Assembly: GCF_030145815.1 (NCBI RefSeq)
Contig: NZ_JAIXHL010000012.1
Span: forward strand, 1 to 64,000
DNA length: 64,000 nucleotides
Source of the DNA: Sphingomonas sp.
Lineage (GTDB): Bacteria; Pseudomonadota; Alphaproteobacteria; Sphingomonadales; Sphingomonadaceae
Direction of reading: 5' to 3'
In this document: piece by piece, positions 54,264 through 63,303 of the stretch
How positions within the stretch are numbered: the stretch's first letter is position 1
How the letters are laid out: each line of letters begins with the position of its first letter
Position numbers and translations under genes: made by a program
Notes under the pieces: generated by a model
Databases searched by the model: none
Seen by the model: the letters and a program-made list of their open reading frames with translations, nothing else
What the model was told of the DNA's origin: nothing

Positions 54264-54647
54264 ATGGGGTTCAGTATCGATCCGCACGCGACACGGCCGA
54301 TCTACGTTCAGATCATGGACGAGGTGCGGCGGCTCATCGCGCTTGGCGATCTTCGGGCGGACGATCCGCTGCCATCGGTGCGCCAGCTCGCCGCCGATCT
54401 TCGGGTCAACCACAACACGATCGTCCAGGCTTATCGCGAGCTGGAGCGCGACGATGTTGTCTATGTTCGGCGGGGCCAGGGGACCTATGTCGCTGCGCAG
54501 CGCGAACCTGCGGTCGGTCGCGCGAAGCTGCTCGGCCAGGTGGCCGAACGTGCCGCGACCGACGCGCATCGCTACGGCTTCACCACACAAGAACTGATCG
54601 CGGCACTGGCGCAGACGCCCGATGCCAAGGGAGACGCGAATGCATAG
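54264..54647 (+). CDS. GntR-family regulator of the YtrA subfamily (127 aa)
   Basis: Start at MGFSIDPHATRPIYVQIMDEV with CGGAGG upstream. It has only the winged helix (residues ~10-85: RRLIALGDLRADDPLPSVRQLAADLRVNHNTIVQAYRELERDDVVYVRRGQGTYV) plus a short helical tail, which is the YtrA subfamily; these normally repress an ABC transporter operon that follows. That is what comes next here, with an 8-base overlap. Confidence 0.92.
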   Translation: MGFSIDPHATRPIYVQIMDEVRRLIALGDLRADDPLPSVRQLAADLRVNHNTIVQAYRELERDDVVYVRRGQGTYVAAQREPAVGRAKLLGQVAERAATDAHRYGFTTQELIAALAQTPDAKGDANA

Positions 54648-55566
54648 CCCCGAAACCGGATCGGTCGCAGTCCGGACCGAGGGATTGATCAAGCGTTTTG
54701 GCCGCGAGGTCGCGCTCGACGGGGTGTCGCTGTCAGTGCCGGACGGCGGTGTCTATCTGCTCGCCGGAACTAACGGGGCGGGCAAGAGCACGCTCCTGCG
54801 TGTGTTGCTCAATGCCGAACATCCGGACGCCGGGCATGCGCGCGTGCTCGGCCTGGACGCCGCGCTTGCAGGTCCGGCGGTACGCGCACAGTGCGGCTAT
54901 GTGCCGGAGACCGGCGAGGGCGCCTATCGATGGTTGCGCGCCGACCGGTTCCTGGCGCACGTCGCGCGCTTCTATCCCGGCTGGGACAGCGGCTATGCAG
55001 CCGAGATTGTCAAGCGGCTCGGCGTCCGGCTCGACCGGCCGCTCGGCACGCTGTCCAAGGGGCAGGCGCGTCGCGTCCAGATCGTGGCCGCGCTCGCTCA
55101 TCGACCGCGCCTCCTGCTGCTCGACGAACTGACCGACGGTCTCGACCCGCTGGTGCGGTTTGAGGCGTTGTCGCTGCTTGCAGCCCATCTTGCCGATACC
55201 GGCGCAACGGCGATCCTATCGACCCATCTGGTCGGAGAAGTTGACACGCTGGTCGATCGTGTCGGCGTGCTGCGCGCTGGCCGCCTCATCGCGCAACAGC
55301 CTCTGGACGCGCTGGTGTCGCGGGTCCGGCGCTATCATGTCGATGCGCCGGATGGTTGGACGCCGTCCGACCCGCTCACCGCGGCGATCCTGCGCCGCGA
55401 TCCGTCGATTGGCCGGGCCGTCCGGCTGGTTGCGGCAGGCACGGAGGACGAGATCATCGCCGCCGTCGTCGCTTCGGGCGCGGTCGTGCGCGACGTCACT
55501 GCCGTTGGACTCACTGATATCGTTCCGATCCTGCTCCAGTCGGAGAACAGCCATGTATTCGCCTGA
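54640..55566 (+). CDS. ABC transporter ATP-binding protein (308 aa)
   Basis: Starts MHSPETGSVAVRTEGLIKRFGREVALDGVS. Walker A is at ~43-51 (AGTNGAGKST), the signature is LGTLSKGQARRVQ and Walker B is LLLLDELTDGLDPL (Leu where Pro is usual). His in STHLVGEVDTLVDRV is the switch residue. It pairs with the permease downstream as a drug- or peptide-exporter of the YtrA type; substrate unknown. The C-terminal ~90 residues are a variable domain. Confidence 0.92.
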   Translation: MHSPETGSVAVRTEGLIKRFGREVALDGVSLSVPDGGVYLLAGTNGAGKSTLLRVLLNAEHPDAGHARVLGLDAALAGPAVRAQCGYVPETGEGAYRWLRADRFLAHVARFYPGWDSGYAAEIVKRLGVRLDRPLGTLSKGQARRVQIVAALAHRPRLLLLDELTDGLDPLVRFEALSLLAAHLADTGATAILSTHLVGEVDTLVDRVGVLRAGRLIAQQPLDALVSRVRRYHVDAPDGWTPSDPLTAAILRRDPSIGRAVRLVAAGTEDEIIAAVVASGAVVRDVTAVGLTDIVPILLQSENSHVFA

Positions 55567-56419
55567 TCCCCGCGCCTTACCGTTTCGCTCGATTCTGGCC
55601 GAGCAGGTCCGCGTGACCGGTTTCGCGTTGCTGCGCGAAGGCGCACTGGCAGCCGCAGCGCTGACGCTGATCTGCACGATCTCTCTGTTCGCTGCGTGGC
55701 GCTATGACGAGCAGCTGTATCTCGAACCCGAGCTATTGTTACCGCCCTTGTTCGTCGCCGCCCTGCTGCCGTTCGCGGTGTGGAAGGGCGACCGTCCATT
55801 CGACCGCGCGCTGCTATGGACGCTGCCGGTCCGTCGTCAGGAGGCGGCGATTGCCAAGGTGCTGGCGGGCGCGGCCTGGATGATGCTCGCAATGCTCATC
55901 ACCTTCGCTGCGCTCGCGCTTGTAGCACTGTCGAGCGGTGGCGGGGTGGGCGAACAGGAAGTGCGGATGGTCGAGGCGACCGCAGACGCCCTGACCCGTC
56001 ACGACTGGCACACGCCGGGGTGGATGTGGCTGGTCCCGTTCGTCGCAGGCCTGATCGTCTATCTGATCGCAAGCGCTGCTGTATTAGGGTTTCGCTATCC
56101 CGTACGGTGGATCGCAGGGCTGGGCGTGGGGGCTGGCCTGTTCCTGTCCGCCGCCAACAATCTTGGCCCCCCGGGCGGGTTCGAACGCGCGATCGCGCAG
56201 CTATGGGGCTGGTGCGTCAATGGTCCGGTCGGCATCGACTTCCTGTTGAGTGGAGGGGAGGGTAGCCTTTCCTATTGGCGTCCAGGAACAGGCAAACGCT
56301 ACGTCCAGATATGGACGGCACTGCCGGCGATCAGCGGCTGGGCTGTCGCCGCCGGAGCCTGGCTCGCCGCTTCGCTCGCCCTGTTCGGCCTGGCAGTCCG
56401 CCGCCACTGGGAGCGCTAG
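55553..56419 (+). CDS. ABC-2 type transporter permease (288 aa)
   Basis: Overlaps the ATPase gene by 14 bases. Six or so helices are visible: LREGALAAAALTLICTISLFAAW, EPELLLPPLFVAALLPFAVW, VLAGAAWMMLAMLITFAALALVAL, WLVPFVAGLIVYLIASAAVLGF, WIAGLGVGAGLFLSAAN, and AISGWAVAAGAWLAASLALFGLAV. It forms the membrane half of the exporter. Confidence 0.85.
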   Translation: MYSPDPRALPFRSILAEQVRVTGFALLREGALAAAALTLICTISLFAAWRYDEQLYLEPELLLPPLFVAALLPFAVWKGDRPFDRALLWTLPVRRQEAAIAKVLAGAAWMMLAMLITFAALALVALSSGGGVGEQEVRMVEATADALTRHDWHTPGWMWLVPFVAGLIVYLIASAAVLGFRYPVRWIAGLGVGAGLFLSAANNLGPPGGFERAIAQLWGWCVNGPVGIDFLLSGGEGSLSYWRPGTGKRYVQIWTALPAISGWAVAAGAWLAASLALFGLAVRRHWER

Positions 56420-56528
56420 GCCCCAGCGCCTCCCGCATTTCACGAAAGGCTCATGTCCCGCTCATGCCGCTCACCCGGCACGCGCGATACCCCGTCGCGC
56501 ACCCAGTTCACCCGAAAGGTCCTGCTCC

Positions 56529-58709
56529 ATGCTCGTGTCCCGTCTTGCCCTCGCGTTGCTCGCCGGCACCGCCATCACCGCCGCTGTCGCCGCCCACGCT
56601 CAGACTGCACCGTCACCGGCCGCGAAGCCGCAGCAGGAACAAAAACCTGCCCCTGCCAAGCCCGAGGAGGTGGTCGTTACCGGCGGCCGTGAAGCGGTGA
56701 CCGTTTCGACCGACCGAATGAGCTTCGATGTCGGCAAGGATCTTCAGACCCAGACCGGAACCGTCGCCGACGCGCTCCGCAATGTCCCCGGGGTCGAGGT
56801 CGATCTGGAAGGGCGCGTCAGCCTGCGCGGTGATCAGGGCGTCACCATCCTGATCGACGGACGCCCGTCGGCGATGATGCGCGGCGAGTCGCGCGGCAAC
56901 GTGCTGCTGACCATGCCTGCGGGGCAGATCGAGCGGGTCGAAGTCATCACCAATCCCTCCGCCGCGTTTAGCCCGGAGGGATCGGCGGGGGTCATCAATC
57001 TCGTTACCCGGCGCACACGAAGCAACACTCGTTCTGTAACGGTGCGCGCCAATGTCGGTGGCGAAGGGCGCGGCGGCGTCAGCGCGAGCATCGCAAACTC
57101 CGCCGGGCCGCTGACGCTGACCGGTGAGCTTAACTATCGGCGTTTCACGACCGAAAGCGGCCTGGTCCAGGACCGGGTCCGCATCGACGGCAGCGGCAAC
57201 ACGCTGACCAGCCGGCAGGAAAGCCTGCAGGACAACACGCTGTCGGCACGCAGCGCGCGCTTCGGCATCGACTACGACCTCGACAAGAAGAACCGCCTGA
57301 GCGCCGAGTTCAACTGGCGCAACAACCGCGTCGAAAGCGATCGCGACGACAGCGTCGTCGGGGCTGCGGCGGGCGGCGGCTTTGACCGTGAATCGGATAT
57401 GGCCATGCGGATGCGCGCGCTGGGCGGTCGGGCGTCGTGGCGCAAGACGATCGCTACCGGCCATGAGATGTCAGCCGATGTCGAGCTGGAGCAGTTCCGC
57501 ATGCGCCGCGAGATTGAGGGGATTACAACCCCTACGGGAGGTACTTCGACTTACGAACGTATCCGCAACGCCGGCGACCGATCGGACCTCAACATCAAGC
57601 TCGATTACAAACGGGCGATGGGCGAAGGGCGCTCGCTCAACATCGGCTATCAGGGCGAGATCAGCGACACGGATTTCGACTTCCAGGGCGCACGGGGCGG
57701 GAGCTTCGACACGCTGGCCCCGGTCGCCGGACTCACCAACCGCTTCGATCTGCGTCAGAGCGTCCATGCGCTGTTCGCGACCTATCAGATCGATACCGGC
57801 AAGCTGGAACTTCAGCCAGGGCTGCGGCTCGAGCAGGTCGATCTGGACCTCAATCAGATCACCGACGGGGTGCGCGCCAAGAACGACTATTTCCGCGCCT
57901 ATCCCACGCTGCATCTCGGTTACGAACTGTCGGCAAGCCAGAAGCTGCGCGCGAGCTACAGCCGCCGGGTCCAGCGCCCTTCGGGTCAGGACCTGAACCC
58001 CTACACGCTCTACATCGACCCGCTGAACCTGCGCCGCGGCAATCCGGATCTCCTGCCCGAAGTGACCGACTCGTTCGAACTGGGCTGGCATCTGCGCAAG
58101 GGCGGAGCCCTCTATTCGGTTACCGCCTTTTACCGCACCTCGCGCGGCGGCGTGACCGATGTCGTGACCGATCTCGGCAGCGCGTTTCTCACGACGCGCG
58201 CCAATCTCGCGACCGGGGAGCGCGCTGGCGTAGAGATTATCGCCAATGGCAAGCTGTCCAAGACGCTCAGCTACAATGCCTCTGCGACAGTTTTGTGGAA
58301 CGAGATCGACGCGCGGATCGGCGGAGTGGCGGCACCGCGATCCGGCACCACCGGAACGCTGCGCGCCAACCTGACATGGCAGCCGACCCAGAAGGACTAT
58401 GTGCAGGTCAGCGGTTTCCTGTCGGGAGATCAGCTGCTCGCACAGGGCTATCGCCGGTCGGACGGCGTGCTCAACCTCGGCTATCGCCGCAAGCTCAATG
58501 ACCGCTTCAGTCTGATGCTGACGGCGCAGAATGTGCTCGACACCGCCAAGCAGGTGACCTTCATCGAAACACCGACATTGCGCGACCGCTTCGAACAGCG
58601 CGGCGCGGGCAGGATCCTATTGTTCGGTGTGACCTACACGCTCGGCCAGAGCAATCGCCGACGCAACGACCCTGGCTTCGACTTTGACCAAGGGGGAGTG
58701 CCGCAGTAA
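56529..58709 (+). CDS. TonB-dependent outer-membrane receptor (726 aa)
   Basis: Signal peptide (LALALLAGTAITAAVAAHAQ), then a TonB box region (EEVVVTGGR), a plug at ~60-180 (VADALRNVPGVEVDLEGRVSLRGDQGVTILIDGRPSAMM; PAGQIERVEVITNPSAAFSPEGSAGVINLVTRR) and a barrel to the C-terminus (ILLFGVTYTLGQSNRR). There is no STN domain, unlike the lasso receptor. It may share the operon of the YtrA-type ABC exporter, 109 bases downstream. The start ATG at 56529 lacks a strong ribosome site. Its own substrate is unknown. Confidence 0.88.
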   Translation: MLVSRLALALLAGTAITAAVAAHAQTAPSPAAKPQQEQKPAPAKPEEVVVTGGREAVTVSTDRMSFDVGKDLQTQTGTVADALRNVPGVEVDLEGRVSLRGDQGVTILIDGRPSAMMRGESRGNVLLTMPAGQIERVEVITNPSAAFSPEGSAGVINLVTRRTRSNTRSVTVRANVGGEGRGGVSASIANSAGPLTLTGELNYRRFTTESGLVQDRVRIDGSGNTLTSRQESLQDNTLSARSARFGIDYDLDKKNRLSAEFNWRNNRVESDRDDSVVGAAAGGGFDRESDMAMRMRALGGRASWRKTIATGHEMSADVELEQFRMRREIEGITTPTGGTSTYERIRNAGDRSDLNIKLDYKRAMGEGRSLNIGYQGEISDTDFDFQGARGGSFDTLAPVAGLTNRFDLRQSVHALFATYQIDTGKLELQPGLRLEQVDLDLNQITDGVRAKNDYFRAYPTLHLGYELSASQKLRASYSRRVQRPSGQDLNPYTLYIDPLNLRRGNPDLLPEVTDSFELGWHLRKGGALYSVTAFYRTSRGGVTDVVTDLGSAFLTTRANLATGERAGVEIIANGKLSKTLSYNASATVLWNEIDARIGGVAAPRSGTTGTLRANLTWQPTQKDYVQVSGFLSGDQLLAQGYRRSDGVLNLGYRRKLNDRFSLMLTAQNVLDTAKQVTFIETPTLRDRFEQRGAGRILLFGVTYTLGQSNRRRNDPGFDFDQGGVPQ

Positions 58710-58905
58710 GCGCTGACCTCATCAATGCGCGGCCTAGTGGTAGTTACCTTTCGAAATGCAGCCCTCATCCAACCTTGGCCAAGTCAACATTGTCCGGTGA
58801 TATGGTCGCGACTTCCGCGCCTTGCGGGTCGTGGGCAGTTCCGGGCTGTCCTGAAAACGCGCCGGCGCTTACGGGGCGGATTGTCTTGAGCGTAAATTGG
58901 ATTGA

Positions 58906-59199
58906 TCAGACGCTTGGGTTGCCGCCCCGTGACCGAGCGACATGCTTGTCACTATTTGCTGGCCTCTCCTGAAACAAGGAGTCTGGTTGCATCGCTGGAC
59001 CCAGCAGACGGGTGCGCATGATCAACTGAAAGGCGCAGCGTATCGCGAGTGGTGTGACGTTGCGACCGTGACACTGCGCGTGTCGCGCAAGCGCCGGATA
59101 ATCCGGCACATCGGGCAAAGCCGCGTCCACGTGCAGTTCTTCCGCGCTCGACAGAAAATCGATCGCCTGCTGCAATTCGCTGGGAGTTGGCGTGTTCAT
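58906..59199 (-). CDS. Hypothetical protein (97 aa)
   Basis: Begins MNTPTPSELQQAIDFLSSAEELHVDAALPD and has a central LARHAQCHGRNVTPLAIRCAFQLIMR. It is compact and helical, without signal peptide. I think relatives occur in sphingomonads but cannot name a family. Upstream open sequence to 59361 is probably not coding. The regions 58710-58905 and 59200-59713 show no further gene. Confidence 0.55.
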   Translation of the reverse strand: MNTPTPSELQQAIDFLSSAEELHVDAALPDVPDYPALARHAQCHGRNVTPLAIRCAFQLIMRTRLLGPAMQPDSLFQERPANSDKHVARSRGGNPSV

Positions 59200-59713
59200 T
59201 GCTCGCCGTCTCGCGACCGCATTTGCGACAGAGCAAGCAGCGCCGCAGACGCGGTGAAGACGCGGCGCCGCGGTGCCGAGCTGACTTCGTTCAAGGGCGG
59301 CGCTTAAAAGGGTATCGATCTCGCGCAAGTAGGTAGGATTGCGCCAGCATGCCAGCCTCAAACCGGCCTAGAAGGCGACGTCGGACGCGGATCCGGCCTT
59401 GCGGGCCACCGGCCCTCAACCCGCATCGGCCTGGCCCCGGCATTGCAGCGACACGCGCGCCGCCGGCGCTTGAGCCGTCAGTCGCAGATGCCGCGTCGGA
59501 CACGTTGAAACCGGGCCGCTGTTGCGCCCGGCCCTCGACCTTGCAGCACCCGGCAAGATTGCGGCGCCCCCGTCGTTGCACTGGCGGTCAGGCTGAGACC
59601 CCAAGCGTAACCGCCATCCAGCCATTCTGTGCACATCGCTCGGGCTGGTCATGTCACACGGCGTCGCCGGCATATAGCAACGCCCCGTTAGCGTTCTCCA
59701 GTTACGCAGCCGC

Positions 59714-60469
59714 ATGACCCAGGAACTTGACCGCTCGACCCGGCTGGCCCTTCTCATTGACGCGGACAATGCGTCCCCGCGGATCGCCAAAGGCCTGTTC
59801 GAAGAGGTAGCGTCGATCGGGGAAGCAAGCGTTCGCCGAATCTATGGTGACTTTTCAGGCATGCAATTGAAGGGCTGGTCCGAAGCGCTCGCTCCTTTCG
59901 CGATCATTCCGCAACAGACACCGGCTAACACAGCCGGCAAGAATGCGTCCGACATTGCGATGGTCATCGATGCGATGGACCTGTTGCATACCGGACGATT
60001 TGGCGGCTTCTGCCTGGTATCGTCCGATGGCGATTTCACGCGGCTCGCTGCGCGAATTCGCGAGCAGGGCGCCGATGTCTACGGGTTCGGCGAGCGCAAG
60101 ACGCCCCTGAGCTTCCGCCAGGCATGCAAACGCTTCATCTACACTGAAAATCTGTTGCCCGCCGGAAACGCGGCGCATGCGACCGACCAATCCGCATCGC
60201 CCGGACCGGTCATTCTGAAATCGCCCCCGCACGCTGCCATCCCGAAAATCCGCACAGCGCTAGGCCAACTCGATGACACGGACGGTTGGTATTTTCTTGG
60301 TGCGGTCGGCAACCGGCTGTCGGCACTGATGCCCGACTTCGATGCGCGCAGCTATGGTTGTCCGAAACTGGTCACCCTGATCGAGCGCTCGGAAGCGTTC
60401 GACATCAGGCGCGACAATCTCATGGTCTATATTCGGCCAAGGAGCGGGTCCGACCGCCCCATGCAATAG
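59714..60469 (+). CDS. NYN-domain (PIN-like) RNA nuclease with LOTUS/OST-HTH domain (251 aa)
   Basis: The N-terminal NYN fold shows LALLIDADNAS (catalytic Asp16/Asp18), GKNASDIAMVIDAMDLLHTGRF and LVSSDGDFTRLAARIREQGADVYGFGERKTP, the acidic residues of a PIN-like nuclease. After a linker, residues ~175-243 form a LOTUS/OST-HTH domain (KIRTALGQLDDTDGWYFLGAVGNRLSALMPDFDARSYGCPKLVTLIERSEAFDIRR), known as an RNA-binding partner domain. Likely an RNA-processing or RNA-decay protein. Preceded by no clear ribosome site. Confidence 0.9.
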   Translation: MTQELDRSTRLALLIDADNASPRIAKGLFEEVASIGEASVRRIYGDFSGMQLKGWSEALAPFAIIPQQTPANTAGKNASDIAMVIDAMDLLHTGRFGGFCLVSSDGDFTRLAARIREQGADVYGFGERKTPLSFRQACKRFIYTENLLPAGNAAHATDQSASPGPVILKSPPHAAIPKIRTALGQLDDTDGWYFLGAVGNRLSALMPDFDARSYGCPKLVTLIERSEAFDIRRDNLMVYIRPRSGSDRPMQ

Positions 60470-60962
60470 CGCCGCGCGCGGCGACACCGAGCATCGGAGT
60501 TGATGAAACTAAAAAGGGCGTCATCGGGCAGCCGGCGAATACGGGTCGGGGTCGCTCGCATTGTGGAGGAATGAACCCAGCTCCCGGCGGAGAGCCAACC
60601 GACCTCCCCCACCCCCCGTACCCAGGCTGTGGCACACCAAGTCGGAATATGCAGCCCCGCCCTGCCGTGGTCTGCCTCGGCCGCAATAGACCTCGGACCC
60701 GATAATGCGCGCGTTGCACGTGCTTCATAAACGCCCAGCTGGAAGCAATCGCTCCGCACCGTGCATTGAACCGATTCCGCAAAGTGAGCCGCTCACAGCT
60801 TGTGATGCATGACTCAAGCGCAACGTCGCCACGCCGCGACACCGCCAGGCGCATCAAGATCCGGAACCAGACAAATGAGCAGACAATTCAGCGCGCGGAG
60901 ATGGAGGATCGACCATCCATTGTAAAATCTCAAGACCTGCCATCCGCGCCAGGCCAGCCCCG
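60470..60962. other. Intergenic stretch of ~490 bases
   Basis: No supported gene. It begins with a perfect 14-bp GC palindrome, CGCCGCGCGCGGCG (60470-60483), directly after the NYN stop, without a T tract. Short open frames have no supporting signals. Confidence 0.4.
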
Positions 60963-61427
60963 TTAGCGCGGTTCCTGCCCTACCCCCTCACCGAGCAGCT
61001 TCAACGTCTCGGCGTCAGCGACGCCCCCGAACCAACGGGCCAGCGCATCCTCGAAGAGCGCCAGCGGCCGCGCCGCCTCGAACAGAGTCAACGACGAGCG
61101 CAGCTTGAGCGCGTCCACCTCGCCGAACACGGCAATCGGATCGGCATTCGGAAGGTCCTGAAGTTCGCTAACACACTCGAGATAGCGCGCACCCAGCACC
61201 GGATGGCGCAGATACGCCCGTGCCTCTTCGAGCGACCGGATCGCATAGTGTCGTGCGGTTTCACTGCGGCCCAGACCTTCGAATTGAGGGAAGACGAACC
61301 ACATCCTATGTGATCTTTTGGAACCCGCACGAATCTCGGCGAGCGCCTGCTCATAAACGCCATGCTGCGCTGTCACGAATCGCTCGAGCTCGACGTCCCG
61401 AGTTCCGCCAAGTTCAGTCCCGCCCAC
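60963..61427 (-). CDS. DUF1810-family protein (about 154 aa)
   Basis: The family core is present: ELERFVTAQHGVYEQALAEIRAGSKRSHRMWFVFPQFEGLGRSETARHYAIRSLEEARAYLRHPVLGARY, with WFVFPQ typical of DUF1810 (function unknown, related to macrodomain-associated proteins). The proposed start is GTG 61427, with AGGGGG 7 bases upstream, giving the usual length. Starts further upstream (61493, 61508, 61544) would overlap the divergent gene at 61492. Confidence 0.8.
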   Translation of the reverse strand: MGGTELGGTRDVELERFVTAQHGVYEQALAEIRAGSKRSHRMWFVFPQFEGLGRSETARHYAIRSLEEARAYLRHPVLGARYLECVSELQDLPNADPIAVFGEVDALKLRSSLTLFEAARPLALFEDALARWFGGVADAETLKLLGEGVGQEPR

Positions 61428-61491
61428 GCCGTTTCCCCCTTCGAGCGAATCCCCGCTTGTTCCCGCATTGTTCGTAACATGACGCCAGCCC

Positions 61492-61773
61492 ATGTCGATG
61501 CGCTTCATCGATGAAAGACCGGAGCCGAAGCAAAAGCCAGCCACCGTACCAACCCGGCTTGCGGATGTTCTTTATATGTTCCACATCTGCGTCGTGAACA
61601 GAATAGCCCCCGATCAGATTGCCGACGCCATCCTGTCAGCCCCGGCCTGGGTCAGGCTCGGGATCGCCGCTCCTGGTGAACGGCTGCGCAGGCAAGCGGC
61701 GCTCGAACTTGCCCGCACGATCATCGGCGAGGACCAGCCGGACGATCGCAACCAGCTTTGTCTAAGACTGTGA
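61492..61773 (+). CDS. DUF6771-like small protein (93 aa)
   Basis: The C-terminal two-thirds, RIAPDQIADAILSAPAWVRLGIAAPGERLRRQAALELARTIIGE, fits the small helical family DUF6771 that I recall from sphingomonads. No function is known. Divergent from the DUF1810 gene. The N-terminal ~30 residues may be non-coding, with a later start. Confidence 0.65.
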   Translation: MSMRFIDERPEPKQKPATVPTRLADVLYMFHICVVNRIAPDQIADAILSAPAWVRLGIAAPGERLRRQAALELARTIIGEDQPDDRNQLCLRL

Positions 61774-61865
61774 CATGGCGGCCAAACATTTGGACGGCTA
61801 TGGCCAGGACTGGATCGGGCCGCCGGTCGGATCAGTTTCCGCCATATCCCGGCACCCATTGGCCG

Positions 61866-62201
61866 CTAGTGCCGCACCGGGACGTCCACCGTATCGAGCT
61901 CCAGACGGCAGTGGCGGATATGCGCCGCCAGTGCGGCCCGAATATCCTCGCACACCTGCACATCAGCCACGGCATCGGGAAGTATCTGCGCATTGACGAG
62001 CAGTGTGGCGATCACCTCCAGCAGGCCATCGATGGTCGCGCCGAGCTCGAGGGGCTGCCCCGATCCCTCGCTCGGCGCGCTTCTGGCCATCGCGACAATT
62101 GCGTCGACAATTCCGAGAAATACACGGCGCTGAGTCTCGGCACTGACCAGTTCGGGATCGAAGATCACGCGCGTCAACCGCTTAGAAAGTTCCCAGCGCA
62201 T
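61866..62201 (-). CDS. Hypothetical protein coupled to the winged-helix gene (111 aa)
   Basis: Starts MRWELSKRLTRVIFDPELVSAETQRRVFLGIVDAIVAMARS inside the 3' end of the upstream regulator (20-base overlap), so the two are co-transcribed. It is helical throughout with LELGATIDGLLEVIATLLVNAQILPDA. No family recognised; it may be the partner of the regulator. Confidence 0.6.
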   Translation of the reverse strand: MRWELSKRLTRVIFDPELVSAETQRRVFLGIVDAIVAMARSAPSEGSGQPLELGATIDGLLEVIATLLVNAQILPDAVADVQVCEDIRAALAAHIRHCRLELDTVDVPVRH

Positions 62202-63078
62202 AGGCCGCGCTGAAATAGCGTTCGATCGCGCGCAATGCGCCATCTGACAGCGAAATCATGTGCCGCCGCCTGTCGCGTTGGTCGGGTTGACGAACCAACA
62301 TGCCCGCGTCGGTCATCGACCCGATCCACCGCAATGCCGTGGTCGGTGGCGTCGCCGCCGCAATGCAAAGGCTTGAGATCGAGACCTCCCGTCCTTCCAG
62401 ATGGGCAGCATAGAGGTCGAGCAACATGTCCCAGGCCGGATCGGCAAATAGCCGGCTGTCGAAATATCGTTCGCGCATCCTGCGCGCCCGGATGGTCCGG
62501 CGCACAATTTCCGCGCGACCGGTCGCGTCCAGGGTCGAGACGAACGCCGAGCTCTTTGCGAGCCCCGTTTCCGCTGCGAGCACCTGCACGGTCCGGGCGA
62601 TCTTGTCGATATCTTCGCGCATGACTTCAAGGTCATTGTCTCGCGCGCCGGCGCTGTCGCGCAATATGAGTTCTCGCGGTCTAAAAACTGCCTGATCGAG
62701 CGCGGCCCTGCGATCCGCCGCAGTCGGCTCGCACAACAGCAGCGCTTCGATCGGCCAGAGATGGCCAGCAACCAGATCGAGTTGTTCCAAGGGCGTACTG
62801 GCTACAAGAGGCACGCCGGTTTCGGACGAAAAAGCTGCGAGCCGGTCGAGCAGACGCCCGAGATCCGCATGTGGCGTCGATCCGACCTCAAGAACCAACA
62901 CATCGGCCAAACAATCTTCCAGCGCTAAATGCGCCGTATCGATGGTTTCATGGAGACGACAGGAAAGACCCGCTTGCGCGATTGCCTCAATCGCAGCATC
63001 GGTTCCCGGTCCCTCGTCACCGAGGAGCAGAACAGACCTGCCCAAAGATTCGATCGAACCGAAGTGTCGCGGGTCCAT
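62182..63078 (-). CDS. Winged-helix regulator with receiver-like N-terminal domain (298 aa)
   Basis: The start was placed at MDPRHFGSIESLGRSVLLLGDEG (ATG 63078, GAGAG upstream). Residues ~10-125 look like a degenerate receiver or Rossmann domain (VLLLGDEGPGTDAAIEAIAQAGL, ADVLVLEVGSTPHADLG, VPLVASTPLEQLDLV) without the phospho-Asp triad. The C-terminal ~95 residues are a MarR-like winged helix (DPAWDMLLDLYAAHLEGREVSISSLCIAAATPPTTALRWIGSMTDAGMLVRQPDQRDRRRHMISLS), clearly related to the protein at 7835-8236. Function unknown. Confidence 0.8.
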   Translation of the reverse strand: MDPRHFGSIESLGRSVLLLGDEGPGTDAAIEAIAQAGLSCRLHETIDTAHLALEDCLADVLVLEVGSTPHADLGRLLDRLAAFSSETGVPLVASTPLEQLDLVAGHLWPIEALLLCEPTAADRRAALDQAVFRPRELILRDSAGARDNDLEVMREDIDKIARTVQVLAAETGLAKSSAFVSTLDATGRAEIVRRTIRARRMRERYFDSRLFADPAWDMLLDLYAAHLEGREVSISSLCIAAATPPTTALRWIGSMTDAGMLVRQPDQRDRRRHMISLSDGALRAIERYFSAAYALGTF

Positions 63079-63303
63079 AGCTCTCGCTTTCAATTACACC
63101 AATACGGCGCATCCTATCCAAGCCCGGCGCGATCCACGCGAACACTTTGTCCGTATCGGATGCATTTGAGTGCGCAGGCCGTTGCAAGAGCAGGACACAC
63201 CCGGACATGAGATTTTGGGCGTGGCCCCGCCGACCATAGCCGTCGTGGCGACCGGCTCCGTTTTGGACTTATCGACGGTTAACGATGTTTATATCGTCTC
63301 AGC

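Noticed and set aside
53187..54692. 501-codon minus-strand frame
   Set aside because: It is antisense to the response regulator, GntR and intergenic DNA, with no protein-like motifs.
58710..59713. tRNA or attachment site in the accessory region
   Set aside because: No cloverleaf or CCA-type end was found by eye, and no repeated att-like core was seen.
60470..60483. Intrinsic terminator after the NYN gene
   Set aside because: The 14-bp GC palindrome has no loop space and no T tract.
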